Source: Thiomicrospira cyclica ALM1 (GTDB taxonomy: Bacteria; Pseudomonadota; Gammaproteobacteria; Thiomicrospirales; Thiomicrospiraceae). Taken from it: a stretch of 64,000 nt of DNA. Positions 35,359 through 45,229 of the stretch are shown piece after piece. The DNA lies in NCBI RefSeq assembly GCF_000214825.1, contig NC_015581.1, positions 1,240,001 to 1,304,000 on the forward strand, given 5' to 3'. A program made the position numbers and the translations under genes. The number at the start of each line of letters is the position of its first letter. Positions within the stretch are counted from its first letter, which is position 1. The notes under the pieces are model-generated. The model saw only the letters and a program-made list of their open reading frames with translations. It searched no databases and was not told where the DNA came from.

Positions 35359-36384
35359 ATGCACATTCAAGCTAACTTCCCCCTAACACAACTGAATACG
35401 TTTAGTATTAAAGCCAAAACCCGCTATCTGGTTGAAGTGGATAAACAGAGCGATATTCGTACCCTTCGATCCGACCCAAAATTGGCCTCACTGCCTTGGA
35501 CAATTATGGGTGATGGTAGCAATATTTTGCTGACCCATGATATCGAAGGAGTCGTAGTCCGTTGTCGTTTCAGTAAAGTTAAAATTGTTAAAGAAGATGA
35601 TGATGGCGTATGGTTATCTGTAGGGGCCGGCATGAACTGGCATGACTTAGTCGAATATACCGTTGACCAGGGCTGGTGGGGCTTAGAAAATTTGGCTTAT
35701 ATCCCTGGAACCGTAGGGGCGGCACCGGTACAAAATATTGGTGCCTATGGTGCCGAAGCCCGCGATACCATTACCCGAGTGCAGGCATTGAATATTTTTG
35801 ATGGCGAACGGATGGAGTTTCGTAATAATGACTGTGAATTTGGCTATCGCAGTAGTGTCTTTAAGAAAGATTTTCAAAACCGCTTGCTGTTACATCGGGT
35901 CACTTTTCGGTTACGCAAACGTCATGCCGGGCAAGCCAATCTCGTTTACGACCCGCTAAAGTTAGCCATACAAGCTCTTGATAAGACCGACCTAGCACCG
36001 CGAGATGTATTTGAAGCGGTCATTGCGATTCGCAAAAAACGCCTTCCAGATCCTCGTTACATGGGCAATGCCGGTAGTTTCTTCAAGAATCCAATCATTA
36101 GCAGCGACTATTTTGATACCCTTCAAAGCGAGTTCACGACTAGCATTCCTCATCACCGCACGCTTGACGGGCAGATCAAGGTGCCTGCCGCTTGGTTAAT
36201 TGAACGTAGCGGTGCTAATCAGCTAACCGAAGGGCGTGCCGCCGTATCAGACAAGCACGCACTGGTTCTGGTTAATTTAGGCGGGGCTTCCGGTTCTGAT
36301 GTGCTTAAACTCGCCCATAAGGTTCAAGATCAAGTGATGTACCAATTTGGGATTCATTTGGAGCCGGAAGTCAATATTTTATAA
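35359..36384 (+). CDS. murB: UDP-N-acetylenolpyruvoylglucosamine reductase MurB
   Basis: The 341-residue E. coli-type MurB has the FAD-binding region MGDGSNILLT, GLENLAYIPGTVGAAPVQNIGAYGAE, the serine region GSFFKNP and the ending LEPEVNIL. It makes UDP-N-acetylmuramic acid. Its stop overlaps the nagZ stop by 6 bases in a convergent arrangement (36379-36384), so a peptidoglycan synthesis gene and a recycling gene meet tail to tail. Confidence 0.96.
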   Translation: MHIQANFPLTQLNTFSIKAKTRYLVEVDKQSDIRTLRSDPKLASLPWTIMGDGSNILLTHDIEGVVVRCRFSKVKIVKEDDDGVWLSVGAGMNWHDLVEYTVDQGWWGLENLAYIPGTVGAAPVQNIGAYGAEARDTITRVQALNIFDGERMEFRNNDCEFGYRSSVFKKDFQNRLLLHRVTFRLRKRHAGQANLVYDPLKLAIQALDKTDLAPRDVFEAVIAIRKKRLPDPRYMGNAGSFFKNPIISSDYFDTLQSEFTTSIPHHRTLDGQIKVPAAWLIERSGANQLTEGRAAVSDKHALVLVNLGGASGSDVLKLAHKVQDQVMYQFGIHLEPEVNIL

Positions 36385-37428
36385 ACCCAATACTGGGTGC
36401 TGTAGCCTGTCTAAATCACGCTGAATCGCTTGCCGACGCGGATTAAAGTGAAGCTTGTCAAAACGTCCGGATAGCTTACGTCCATGTAGTCGAATCAAGC
36501 GTAATTGACGCAATGGTGCTGTTTCTGGTTCGGCCAACTGCTTCAATAAATCCGGTATGGCCGCTAACTCATTACACACCAACACTAAATCACAACCGGC
36601 ATCCTGTGCCATTAACACCCGCTCAACTAAACTGCCTTGCGCAACAGCCGCCTGCATACCCAAGTCATCACTAATAATCGCGCCCTCAAAGCCCAGGCGT
36701 TCACGTAGCACGCGTTGTAGCCAAAAATGCGAAAAGCCAGCCGGCTGAGCATCACAATCACTATAAATCACATGCGCAGGCATAATTGCCGGCAAACCCG
36801 CTTCAATTAACGCTTTAAATGGCATCATATCTTGCGCATCGAGCGTTAAATAGGGACGATCATCCTTAGCAACACCTAGGTGGGTATCAACACTCACATA
36901 ACCATGGCCTGGAAAATGTTTCCCGACGGCCGCCATACCCGCCGCCTGCATTCCTTTGTTAAAGGCCAATGCGAGCTCTGTAACGCCATAGGCTGTGCCA
37001 CCAAATGCTCGATTACCAATAACTTGGTTGTGGCCATAATCCAAATCCAACACAGGTGCAAAACTCAAATCAATACCACAAGTTAATAATTCGGTGGCAG
37101 CCAACCAGCCCAGCTCTTCACTGAGTCTAAGCGCTTGCTGGTTATCAGTTTGATACTGATCACCTAAAAGACTCATCGGTGGCAGGCGAGTAAATCCGTC
37201 AGCAAATCGCTGGACACGCCCCCCTTCATGATCGACACCAATTAGTAGTCGTGGATGGCGAATAGCATGAATATCCGCGCATAAGGCTTGCAACTGCGCA
37301 ACCGATGCAAAATTGCGTTGAAACAAAATCACCCCAGCCACCGCAGGGTGATTTAAATAGTTACGCTCTTGTTGTGTAAGCTGATGACCGGCTATACCTA
37401 CCATCACAAAACCCAGCGTTGTAGTCAC
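36379..37428 (-). CDS. nagZ: Beta-N-acetylhexosaminidase NagZ
   Basis: The 349-residue glycoside hydrolase family 3 protein has VDHEGGRVQRFADGFTRLPPM, KHFPGHGYVSVDTHLG with the catalytic histidine, and AIISDDLGMQAA with the nucleophilic aspartate. No signal peptide is visible, as expected for the cytoplasmic muropeptide-recycling enzyme. It releases GlcNAc from 1,6-anhydro-MurNAc peptides. Confidence 0.96.
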   Translation of the reverse strand: MTTTLGFVMVGIAGHQLTQQERNYLNHPAVAGVILFQRNFASVAQLQALCADIHAIRHPRLLIGVDHEGGRVQRFADGFTRLPPMSLLGDQYQTDNQQALRLSEELGWLAATELLTCGIDLSFAPVLDLDYGHNQVIGNRAFGGTAYGVTELALAFNKGMQAAGMAAVGKHFPGHGYVSVDTHLGVAKDDRPYLTLDAQDMMPFKALIEAGLPAIMPAHVIYSDCDAQPAGFSHFWLQRVLRERLGFEGAIISDDLGMQAAVAQGSLVERVLMAQDAGCDLVLVCNELAAIPDLLKQLAEPETAPLRQLRLIRLHGRKLSGRFDKLHFNPRRQAIQRDLDRLQHPVLGL

Positions 37429-37446
37429 CCTTGCGCTCCTATGCTA

Positions 37447-38250
37447 TTACAACTTGCGTCGTGAGGTTTCACGGACATCAAAACGATCTCGCAATCGATC
37501 ACCTAAAATATTAATAGCCAAGACCATTAACAGCAAAGCCAACCCCGGAATCAATACGAGGTGCGGCGCCACCAAAAGATAGCGAGTGCCCTCTCGAATC
37601 ATATTGCCCAGCGATGCCGCTGGCGGCTGTACCCCCAAGCCTAAAAAAGATAGCCCCGCTTCGGCAATGACCGCGCCAGCAAATCCAAAGGTGGCTTCTA
37701 CCAATAAAGGCGCGCTGACTAAAGGCAAAATATGCCGTCGCATAATGGTGGGCGAGCCCACACCCAATGCTCGAGCGGCGGTCACATGCTCACGATTTTT
37801 TACGCTCAGTGTTTGTGCTCGCGTGAGTCGTGCAAAACCGACCCAGCCGACTGCGGCGAGAGCCATAATGACATTTTCAATACCCGGTCCTAAAACAGCG
37901 GCGAGCGCAATGGCTAATAGCAGGCCAGGGAAGGCTAAAAACACATCAATTACTTTAACCATAACACGATCAAACCAACCGCCTAAATAACCACTTAATA
38001 GCCCCAAACTAATTCCGATTAATGCCGAAAGGCTAACGACCCCTATAGCGACGAATAAAGACGTTTGCGCACCTAACATTAATCTTTGCCAAACCGATCT
38101 GCCTAACTCATCGTGCCCCAACCACTGTCCCGCATGGGGTGGCGTAAGCAACTGATCAAGATTGACGGCATTGGCCCCGTCACCCAAGCCGAACGCTAGC
38201 AACGCCATCAATACCCATAACGAAACTATGGCGAGCGCTAACTTGATCAT
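37447..38250 (-). CDS. DppC-type ABC transporter permease
   Basis: The 267-residue inner-membrane permease has the binding-protein-dependent transport signature EAGLSFLGLGVQPPAASLGNM and about six helices. It has an N-terminal signature of the DppC/OppC group (WLGHDELGRSVWQRLMLGAQTSL). Although a longer frame exists, ATG 38250 overlaps the stop of the upstream permease (ATGA), so I use it. No ATP-binding or solute-binding subunit is encoded nearby, so the rest of the transporter must lie elsewhere. Confidence 0.9.
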   Translation of the reverse strand: MIKLALAIVSLWVLMALLAFGLGDGANAVNLDQLLTPPHAGQWLGHDELGRSVWQRLMLGAQTSLFVAIGVVSLSALIGISLGLLSGYLGGWFDRVMVKVIDVFLAFPGLLLAIALAAVLGPGIENVIMALAAVGWVGFARLTRAQTLSVKNREHVTAARALGVGSPTIMRRHILPLVSAPLLVEATFGFAGAVIAEAGLSFLGLGVQPPAASLGNMIREGTRYLLVAPHLVLIPGLALLLMVLAINILGDRLRDRFDVRETSRRKL

Positions 38251-39167
38251 GCTAAACGAATCCTTGGGTCTAGCCAGGCATAGACCAGCTCTGTTAGCGC
38301 ATTGACCACAATATAGGCCAAACTGATAATTAAGATGCAGGCCTGCACCAGCGGATAATCGCGACGCTGAATCGATTCGACCAGCAATTGCCCCAAACCT
38401 GGCCAATCAAACACCACCTCGGTAATCACCGCGCCGCCCAATAACGTTCCCAACTGTAACCCTAAAATCGTTACCACTGGCAGCAAGGCATTGCGCAGGG
38501 CATGCACCCCGTAAACACGTACACCAGATAAACCCTTCGCCCGTGCGGTACGAATATAATCCTCATGCCAGACCTCCAATAAAGACGAACGCAGCATCCG
38601 CGCCAGAATGGCGGCTAAGGCCGTGCCAAGCGTTAGCGCAGGCAACACCCAAGCCAAGGGATGTGCGGCACCACTCACCGGTAGCCAACCCAACACAATC
38701 GCAAATAGCAGAATAAATAATGGACCCAACCAAAAGTTGGGAATGGACACGCCCAAAAGCGAAATAGACATCGCGGCATAATCTGGCCAACGACCGGCAT
38801 AAAAAGCCGCAATCATGCCCAAGGGAAAGGCAATAAACACAGCGATTAGCAACGCCATTACCGCTAAATAAGCGGTTAAGGGAATACGCTCCGCCAAAAT
38901 TTGACTTACGGGCTGTTCAAAATACAGCGATTGGCCTAAATCCAGCTGTAACAAACCGCCAAAATATTGAACATATTGCACCCATAAAGGTTGATCCAAG
39001 CCCAGTTGTGCCCGTAAAGCCGCTTCATCAGCAGGACTTGCCCACTCGCCCAACATCACCGCAACAGGATCGCCAGGCACCAGATGGATTAACAAGAACA
39101 CCAGGCTACTGACAACCCAAGTAACAAGCAGCGTTGATAATAATAGACGGCTTAAGTATCCGGTCAT
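38247..39167 (-). CDS. DppB-type ABC transporter permease
   Basis: The 306-residue permease has DppB-type features: VSSLVFLLIHLVPGDPVAVMLG at the N-terminus, and the EAA-type loop IRTARAKGLSGVRVYGVHALRNALLPVV. It partners the overlapping DppC-type gene. An L,D-transpeptidase gene lies 10 bases upstream, and nagZ and murB downstream, so murein peptides are a possible cargo (inference from neighbours only). A CAGGCCTG copy is at 38338. Confidence 0.9.
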   Translation of the reverse strand: MTGYLSRLLLSTLLVTWVVSSLVFLLIHLVPGDPVAVMLGEWASPADEAALRAQLGLDQPLWVQYVQYFGGLLQLDLGQSLYFEQPVSQILAERIPLTAYLAVMALLIAVFIAFPLGMIAAFYAGRWPDYAAMSISLLGVSIPNFWLGPLFILLFAIVLGWLPVSGAAHPLAWVLPALTLGTALAAILARMLRSSLLEVWHEDYIRTARAKGLSGVRVYGVHALRNALLPVVTILGLQLGTLLGGAVITEVVFDWPGLGQLLVESIQRRDYPLVQACILIISLAYIVVNALTELVYAWLDPRIRLA

Positions 39168-39177
39168 GGACTATTGC

Positions 39178-39660
39178 TCACAAGGTAATCCTCACCAAAG
39201 TACCGCAATCCACGCGGTCAAATAACTCGACCAGGTCGCTATTACGCATTCGGATACATCCATGGGAGGCAGGGATACCCATCGGCTCGGTATCAGGCGT
39301 GCCATGAATATAGATATAGCGATGAAAAGTATCAACCGAGCCCAAGCGATTAATTCCGGGCTCACAACCACATAGCCATAAAATACGGCTTAAAATCCAA
39401 TCACGATCGGGATAAGCTTGGGCTAAGGTTGGCGAATAGATTTCGCCCGTCGGTCGACGTGCCACAAAAACGCTATTTATTGGGGCGTTATGACCAATTT
39501 TGGCACGAATATAATGTTGTCCTAGCGGGGTTTGCAAACTGCCTTGTTGCTGCCCTACCCCGCGTTGTGCGGTACTAACAGGGAATTGAGCCACGATTGT
39601 TTCGTTGACCAAAAGTTGCAACTGCTGAGTGGCAATCTGGATTAGGATCGTTGATGGCAC
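39178..39660 (-). CDS. L,D-transpeptidase catalytic (YkuD) domain protein
   Basis: The 160-residue protein is essentially a YkuD domain with the catalytic motif HGTPDTEPMGIPASHGCIRM, in which cysteine is the nucleophile. There is no signal peptide, LysM or membrane helix, which is odd for an enzyme that acts on peptidoglycan; the start at 39660 may be wrong, or the protein may act in the cytoplasm or leave by another route. The gene sits 10 bases after nadE and 10 before the permease pair, in the same direction. Confidence 0.87.
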   Translation of the reverse strand: MPSTILIQIATQQLQLLVNETIVAQFPVSTAQRGVGQQQGSLQTPLGQHYIRAKIGHNAPINSVFVARRPTGEIYSPTLAQAYPDRDWILSRILWLCGCEPGINRLGSVDTFHRYIYIHGTPDTEPMGIPASHGCIRMRNSDLVELFDRVDCGTLVRITL

Positions 39661-39670
39661 CGGACTGCTC

Positions 39671-41320
39671 TCACGCTATGTTCTCTTGATAGCCACTGGT
39701 GATGGGATAGCGACGGTCACGACCAAAAGCACGCATTGATACCTTAATGCCGGGTGCCGCCTGACGCCGTTTGTATTCATTACGCTGAATCATCGACACA
39801 ATACGTTCAATGGTAGCGGCATCGGCTAAACCAGCTGCCAGCATCTCGCTCGGTGACAAATCTTGTTCAACATAGGCGGCAATAATTTGATCCAACACCG
39901 CATAATCGGGTAACGAATCTTGATCACATTGGTCGGGACGTAACTCTGCTGATGGCGGACGAGTAATAACTCGCTCAGGAATAACTTCTGCAAGCCGATT
40001 ACGATAGCGCGCTAAACGATAAACCAGAGTCTTAGGCACATCTTTAAGCGGCGAAAATCCACCGACCATATCGCCATAAAGTGTGCTGTAACCTACGGCC
40101 GACTCGCTTTTATTGCTGGTCGCCAACACCAAAGCACCAGAACGATTAGACAGCGCCATCAACAAGGTACCACGGATGCGGGCTTGCAAATTCTCAGCAG
40201 TAATATCAGTTGGCGGCGCACCTAACACCGGGGTTAATAATTGATCATAGGCATCATATATCGGTGCAATGGGTAACTGCTCAAACGCCACCCCTAACAA
40301 CTCAGCTTGAGCTTGAGCATCTTCAATACTGATTTGAGCTGTATAGTGAAATGGCATCATGACCGCGGTCACTTTATCGGCACCCAGAGCATCAACGGCT
40401 AAGGCCAAGGTCAGTGCCGAGTCTATACCGCCTGACAAACCTAACAACACTCCTTTAAAGCCATTTTTCAGCACATAATCGCGAATACCTAGCTGTAAGG
40501 CTTGATAAACGCGCGCCTCATCTTTTGGTATCTGCGAAAAACAGCGCATACCTCCACGCAATTCCAGCTCAGCTTGGCCGGCATCAACACAAACAGTAAG
40601 CGGGTATAACCCCGAAACAAATGCTTCGCCTTGACACACCAGCTTTCCCGCGCTCGACATAGCAAATGAGCCCCCATCAAACACCAGTTCATCTTGACCA
40701 CCCACCTGGTTAACATAAATAATCGGCAGGCCGGCTTCTACGATGCGAGTTCGCACCACCGCCAGTCGATCTTCATGCTTATCACTATTAAAGGGCGACG
40801 CATTAAGCGCCAAGACCATTTGAGCACCTGCGGCTTTGGCCGCCGCAATCGGTTGAGGATGCCAAACATCTTCACAGACGACTAACCCAACGTTTAAACC
40901 TTGCCAATGAACAACAACCGCCTCGGCACCTGGGGTGAAATAACGCTCTTCATCAAACACGCTATAATTTGGCAACACCTGCTTGGCATAACGCGCCACT
41001 AATTGTCCGCCCTCTAACCAAACTGCGCCATTGAAACGCTCACCCGCTTCGTCACACCAGGGCGCACCCAAAACAACCACACAGTCAGCTGTTTGTTGCG
41101 CAATCTGCACTAAAGCGGCATCAACTTGCCGATATAAATCATCTCGTAATAACAAGTCTTCCGGCGGATAGCCGGTCAAAGCGAGCTCTGAAAACACCAC
41201 CATTTCCGCTTGATGCAAATCCTTAGCTTGTGCCACGCTGGTTAGAATCAACTGCGTATTGCCGGCAATATCACCTACCAACGGATTAATTTGCGCCATG
41301 ACAATGACTGGATTTGGCAT
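39671..41320 (-). CDS. nadE: Glutamine-dependent NAD+ synthetase NadE
   Basis: The 549-residue two-domain enzyme has an N-terminal nitrilase amidase domain (FSELALTGYPPEDLLLRD with Glu, the Lys region KQVLPNYSVFDE, and VCEDVW with Cys), and a C-terminal synthetase with GLSGGIDSALTLALAVDALG as its PP-loop. The C-terminus RRYPITSGY is standard. It makes NAD+ from deamido-NAD using glutamine. It starts directly at the end of sucD (one base gap). Confidence 0.97.
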   Translation of the reverse strand: MPNPVIVMAQINPLVGDIAGNTQLILTSVAQAKDLHQAEMVVFSELALTGYPPEDLLLRDDLYRQVDAALVQIAQQTADCVVVLGAPWCDEAGERFNGAVWLEGGQLVARYAKQVLPNYSVFDEERYFTPGAEAVVVHWQGLNVGLVVCEDVWHPQPIAAAKAAGAQMVLALNASPFNSDKHEDRLAVVRTRIVEAGLPIIYVNQVGGQDELVFDGGSFAMSSAGKLVCQGEAFVSGLYPLTVCVDAGQAELELRGGMRCFSQIPKDEARVYQALQLGIRDYVLKNGFKGVLLGLSGGIDSALTLALAVDALGADKVTAVMMPFHYTAQISIEDAQAQAELLGVAFEQLPIAPIYDAYDQLLTPVLGAPPTDITAENLQARIRGTLLMALSNRSGALVLATSNKSESAVGYSTLYGDMVGGFSPLKDVPKTLVYRLARYRNRLAEVIPERVITRPPSAELRPDQCDQDSLPDYAVLDQIIAAYVEQDLSPSEMLAAGLADAATIERIVSMIQRNEYKRRQAAPGIKVSMRAFGRDRRYPITSGYQENIA

Positions 41321-41321
41321 T

Positions 41322-42206
41322 TTAATCTGTACCTAATGAAGTTAAACGCGCCATCATCGCCGAGCCCAAATCTGTTGGACGACGCACAATGGTGACTCCG
41401 GCCGCTTCTAGCGCCGCAAACTTGGCTTCCGCGGTACCCTGACCACCCGATACAATGGCTCCGGCGTGTCCCATCCGTTTTCCAGCTGGTGCCGTCACCC
41501 CTGCAATATAGGCCACCACGGGCTTAGTGACATGGGCTTGAATAAACTCAGCGGCTTGTTCCTCTGCTTGGCCACCAATCTCACCCACCATAATAATGCC
41601 TGCGGTATCAGGGTCTTGCTCAAACAGGCTTAAACAATCAATAAAGTTCATGCCATGAATCGGGTCGCCACCGATACCGACACAGGTCGATTGGCCTAAG
41701 CCATTTTGCGTGGTTTGATGAACCGCTTCATAAGTCAGCGTACCTGAGCGTGACACAATACCAATTTTACCCGGCAGATGGATATGACCCGGCATAATGC
41801 CAATCTTACAAGCCCCAGGAGTAATTAAGCCGGGACAATTCGGGCCAATTAAATAGCTCCTTGACTGCTCCAATACCGCACGAACTTTTAACATATCCTG
41901 CACCGGAATGCCTTCGGTAATACAGGCAATGACTTCGATACCCGCGTCAATCGCCTCAATAATCGAATCTGCCGCAAAAGCCGGCGGCACATAAATCATC
42001 GAAGCTTGTGCGCCAGTAGCCGCAACCGCATCTTTTACCGTATTAAATACCGGCAAATCTAAATGGGTTTGACCGCCTTTGCCGGGAGTAACGCCACCAA
42101 CCATTTTAGTGCCATAGGCAATCGCTTGTTCTGAATGAAAGGTTCCTTGCTTGCCGGTAAAACCCTGACAAATGACTTTGGTATTTTGATTAATTAGAAT
42201 ACTCAT
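41322..42206 (-). CDS. sucD: Succinyl-CoA synthetase alpha subunit
   Basis: The 294-residue subunit has [39 protein letters not shown], and the phosphohistidine segment [17 protein letters not shown]. With SucC it interconverts succinyl-CoA and succinate with nucleotide phosphorylation. Its start overlaps the sucC stop by 4 bases; nadE follows without a gap, an unusual partner for this operon. Confidence 0.97.
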   Translation of the reverse strand: MSILINQNTKVICQGFTGKQGTFHSEQAIAYGTKMVGGVTPGKGGQTHLDLPVFNTVKDAVAATGAQASMIYVPPAFAADSIIEAIDAGIEVIACITEGIPVQDMLKVRAVLEQSRSYLIGPNCPGLITPGACKIGIMPGHIHLPGKIGIVSRSGTLTYEAVHQTTQNGLGQSTCVGIGGDPIHGMNFIDCLSLFEQDPDTAGIIMVGEIGGQAEEQAAEFIQAHVTKPVVAYIAGVTAPAGKRMGHAGAIVSGGQGTAEAKFAALEAAGVTIVRRPTDLGSAMMARLTSLGTD

Positions 42207-43378
42207 TGCGCGCCTCCCTGCGATGCTAATTCAACCACGCGCGCCGCGGCTTGCGCTAAATCATTCGCAGCTTCGATAGACAAGCCACTTTCAGCCAACA
42301 TCTTACGACCCAATTCCGCATTAGTACCCTCTAGCCTCACCACCACAGGCAAGGTTAAACCCACCTCTTTTACGGCGCTAATAATGCCTTCGGCAATCAG
42401 GTCACAACGCACAATGCCGCCAAAAATATTGACTAAGATGGCTTTCACGTCCGGATCAGACAAAATTAATTTAAATGCCGCTGCAACACGTGCCGGGGTG
42501 GTACCACCGCCGACATCTAGGAAGTTAGCGGGTTGCCCACCTTGCAACTGAATCAAATCCATCGTGGCCATAGCTAAACCGGCACCGTTGACCATACAAC
42601 CAATATTACCCTCGAGCGCAATATAGTTGAGCTGGTGGGTAGAGGCTTCGGCTTCACGCGCGTCTTCTTGGCGCATATCACGTTGCGCCAGCAGGCCTGC
42701 TTGTCGGTATAAGGCGTTACTATCAATGTTGACTTTGGCGTCCAGCGCAACCAGTTCACCCGATTCGATACGAACCAAAGGGTTAATTTCAACCTGCATC
42801 AGATCTCGCTCAATCGCCATTCGATACAATTGATTAAACCAATGACCGAGTGCCTTAAAACTCACCCCAGTCAACCCCAACGCAAATCCCATTTCACGAG
42901 CCTGGTAAGGCATGACACCCAGAACTGGGTCAACACTAAAACGATGAATTTGATCTGGTTGCGTTGCCGCCACCTCTTCAATGTCCATACCACCCGCCGG
43001 ACTTACCACAAAGCAATAGCGTTTGGTGACACGATCCAGCAACAAACTGAGGTAATATTCATGCTCAATTTTCAGCGTTTGTTCTATCAACAGGGCATCA
43101 ACCGGCAAGGCTTTACCTGCTGTTTGATGGGTGGCTAAATGACTACCTAGTAGACCTGTAGCCGCCGCTTCCGCTTCGGCAAGATTGCTGGCTAAAACAA
43201 CGCCACCAGCTTTACCACGAGCACCCGCATGAATTTGCGCTTTAACCACACAAGCATCTGTGGGTAATTGTTCATAAGCACCGGCTAATTCCGTTAGCGA
43301 CCTAATCAGATGACCTACCGGAACCGGTAAATCATAGTCAGCAAATAATGCTTTTGCTTGGTATTCATGCAAATTCAT
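42203..43378 (-). CDS. sucC: Succinyl-CoA synthetase beta subunit
   Basis: The 391-residue ATP-grasp subunit has [57 protein letters not shown] and [14 protein letters not shown]. It binds nucleotide and the succinate carboxylate and pairs with SucD. A CAGGCCTG copy is at 42692. Confidence 0.97.
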   Translation of the reverse strand: MNLHEYQAKALFADYDLPVPVGHLIRSLTELAGAYEQLPTDACVVKAQIHAGARGKAGGVVLASNLAEAEAAATGLLGSHLATHQTAGKALPVDALLIEQTLKIEHEYYLSLLLDRVTKRYCFVVSPAGGMDIEEVAATQPDQIHRFSVDPVLGVMPYQAREMGFALGLTGVSFKALGHWFNQLYRMAIERDLMQVEINPLVRIESGELVALDAKVNIDSNALYRQAGLLAQRDMRQEDAREAEASTHQLNYIALEGNIGCMVNGAGLAMATMDLIQLQGGQPANFLDVGGGTTPARVAAAFKLILSDPDVKAILVNIFGGIVRCDLIAEGIISAVKEVGLTLPVVVRLEGTNAELGRKMLAESGLSIEAANDLAQAAARVVELASQGGAQ

Positions 43379-43498
43379 GAAACGATGCTCTCCTCAAACG
43401 CAAAAAATTAAATAGATTGAACCTGACCATTAGTGATTGCAAAAAACCGTCAAGTTCATCAAAATAAAAAAACAACCATTAACGGACTCACATTGACC

Positions 43499-43777
43499 AT
43501 GCAAGCCTTACTATTCATCAGCCTCGCCATTCTGGTTTTTTTTGTTGTACGAATGCTACTTAACATCATTGTTGACGCACGCGCCAAGAATAACCCAGGC
43601 GACGAAAACGCACAATTAGAATCTCAAAATATGGTTCGTTGCGCACATTGTGGCATTCATTTACCGCAATCTGAAGCCTATTTTGACGGACGACACACCT
43701 ATTGTTCTGAAGGCCATATGCGCAAAGGTCCTAAGGAGGCACCCCATTCATCTTATAACGATGTTGATGATGATTAA
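43499..43777 (+). CDS. PP0621 family small zinc-ribbon protein
   Basis: The 92-residue protein has one N-terminal membrane segment (MQALLFISLAILVFFVVRML) and a zinc-ribbon-like tail MVRCAHCGIHLPQSEAYFDG...YCSEGH, typical of the PP0621 family of unknown function. ATG 43499 is chosen over an earlier in-frame start because the hydrophobic segment then opens the protein. Its end overlaps the convergent FKBP-type gene by 4 bases. Confidence 0.75.
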   Translation: MQALLFISLAILVFFVVRMLLNIIVDARAKNNPGDENAQLESQNMVRCAHCGIHLPQSEAYFDGRHTYCSEGHMRKGPKEAPHSSYNDVDDD

Positions 43778-44226
43778 TGGCCTTTAATCGCTAAAATACT
43801 GACCTCAAAGACGAAGTTTTCGCCTGCCAAAGGGTGATTAAAATCAACTTTCACTTGATCTTGTTCCTCATCAACAGCGACGACGGTGCCGGGAATTTCA
43901 TCACCCGTTGGGGTCGTAAAACCAATCACCAGGCCTGGTGCGAGATCCATATCATCGGCGAACTCGACTCGGGGAATATCATAGACATTGGTTGGATCTG
44001 GGTAACCAAACCCATCTTCTGGCGGTACGCTAAACTTGGCTTGCGTTCCCACTTCTAGTCCTATCAATAGCGCTTCTAGGTTGGGATGTAACTGACTGTC
44101 ACCTAATTCAAGCGTGACGGGATCGGTTTCATCAGCCTGATCTAGGACTTGGCCCGATGGCAGAGCAATGCTGAAGGCTAGCACGATTTGTAGGCCTGGA
44201 CCGACTCGTAGATTTTGATCTGTCAT
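43774..44226 (-). CDS. FKBP-type peptidyl-prolyl isomerase (FkpB/SlyD-like)
   Basis: The 150-residue protein has FKBP features typical of SlyD/FkpB: VLDQADETDPVTLELGDSQ, LIGLEVGTQAKFSVPPEDGFGY and VDFNHPLAGENFVFEVSI. It lacks a long His/Cys metal-binding tail, so it is nearer FkpB. ATG 44226 is preceded by GAGGGAG. The lipoprotein gene ends 14 bases upstream. A CAGGCCTG copy at 43930 encodes PGL in the insert-in-flap domain region. Confidence 0.88.
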   Translation of the reverse strand: MTDQNLRVGPGLQIVLAFSIALPSGQVLDQADETDPVTLELGDSQLHPNLEALLIGLEVGTQAKFSVPPEDGFGYPDPTNVYDIPRVEFADDMDLAPGLVIGFTTPTGDEIPGTVVAVDEEQDQVKVDFNHPLAGENFVFEVSILAIKGH

Positions 44227-44239
44227 TTGACTCTCCCTC

Positions 44240-44635
44240 TTATTCCGTGCGACCAAAGAACCGGAAAGGCTCACGTGGAATATTGCCACAACGGATCTGC
44301 CATTCTAGTTGGTGCGCACAGGAGCCACTAGGACATTCCGCCTGGTGACTCGCTAGCATCTCAGTTGCAAAGGCTTGTCGGGATAGGATTTTGTAACCAT
44401 TGGGGCATAAAGATTCCGCTTGCTTGCGTAAAGCTCGGCTTTCAAAACTACTCGGCGCGGCATCTCGAAATTGCGTTAAACGATAAGTTTCTTGTAACCC
44501 TTCGGCATCCGAGCCGTTTGCTGCGCTTGGCGTTAATTCCTGTACCTGGACTTGCGCACAGCCCGCCAAGCTAACCACGGCGGAGAGTGCAAGAATGCCC
44601 CACAAACGCCCCAATACACGATTCTGCCTTATCAT
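44240..44635 (-). CDS. Putative lipoprotein, 131 residues
   Basis: A signal sequence ends in LAGC (cysteine at residue 26), a lipobox, followed by a short exported domain with four further cysteines (ESLCPNGY, ECPSGSC, IRCGN), possibly forming disulfides. I do not recognise the family, and nothing in the neighbourhood gives a function. Confidence 0.75.
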   Translation of the reverse strand: MIRQNRVLGRLWGILALSAVVSLAGCAQVQVQELTPSAANGSDAEGLQETYRLTQFRDAAPSSFESRALRKQAESLCPNGYKILSRQAFATEMLASHQAECPSGSCAHQLEWQIRCGNIPREPFRFFGRTE

Positions 44636-44752
44636 TGTCTTCTGCCTAACTTCAAACTATAAAACCGAAATTCTACCATAGCCCAGAAATCCGCACCAAC
44701 TGCATTAGATAAGCAAGTTATAATATCTAAACTCAGTAACAGGACATCCATC

Positions 44753-45202
44753 ATGATCTTCGATCACCAACACTATGCTTCTCGCTATTTAGGCCTTCAC
44801 CCTGCCATTGATGAAGCCTTAACATTTATCCAAGATCCGAGTGCTATTGCGCAACTCAGCTTAGGTCGCCAAACCATTTCACCCCAGCTAGATGCCATAA
44901 TTGACCAATACCCCACCGGCCAATCACAGGATCGCTACTTAGAGGCACATCGTCAGTTTGTTGATCTACAGCTCATGCTTGACGGGAGTGAAATAATGCA
45001 AGTAGCAACACTTGCTAATGAAGTACCCATTCAAGTTTATGATGAACAAAAAGATTTTGCGCTATATAACCTACAGGGGCAAATGCTACATGTACCCCAA
45101 AACCATTTTGTAATTTTTATGCCACAGGATGCACATCTTCCCTGTTTAGGCCAACCCAGCCAGATGGTTAAAAAACTAATTCTTAAAGCTCGCATCAGCT
45201 AA
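44753..45202 (+). CDS. YhcH/YjgK/YiaL family (TabA-like) protein
   Basis: The 149-residue cupin-like protein has SQDRYLEAHRQFVDLQLMLDGSEIMQV and PQNHFVIFMPQDAHLPCLG, the pattern of the DUF386 family (YhcH, YiaL, TabA). Members include a sialic acid catabolism protein and TabA of the biofilm system; specific function here is unknown. The SQR-like gene follows after 27 bases in the same direction. Confidence 0.85.
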   Translation: MIFDHQHYASRYLGLHPAIDEALTFIQDPSAIAQLSLGRQTISPQLDAIIDQYPTGQSQDRYLEAHRQFVDLQLMLDGSEIMQVATLANEVPIQVYDEQKDFALYNLQGQMLHVPQNHFVIFMPQDAHLPCLGQPSQMVKKLILKARIS

Positions 45203-45229
45203 AGGCACAACGCACTTTCAAGGTATCTT

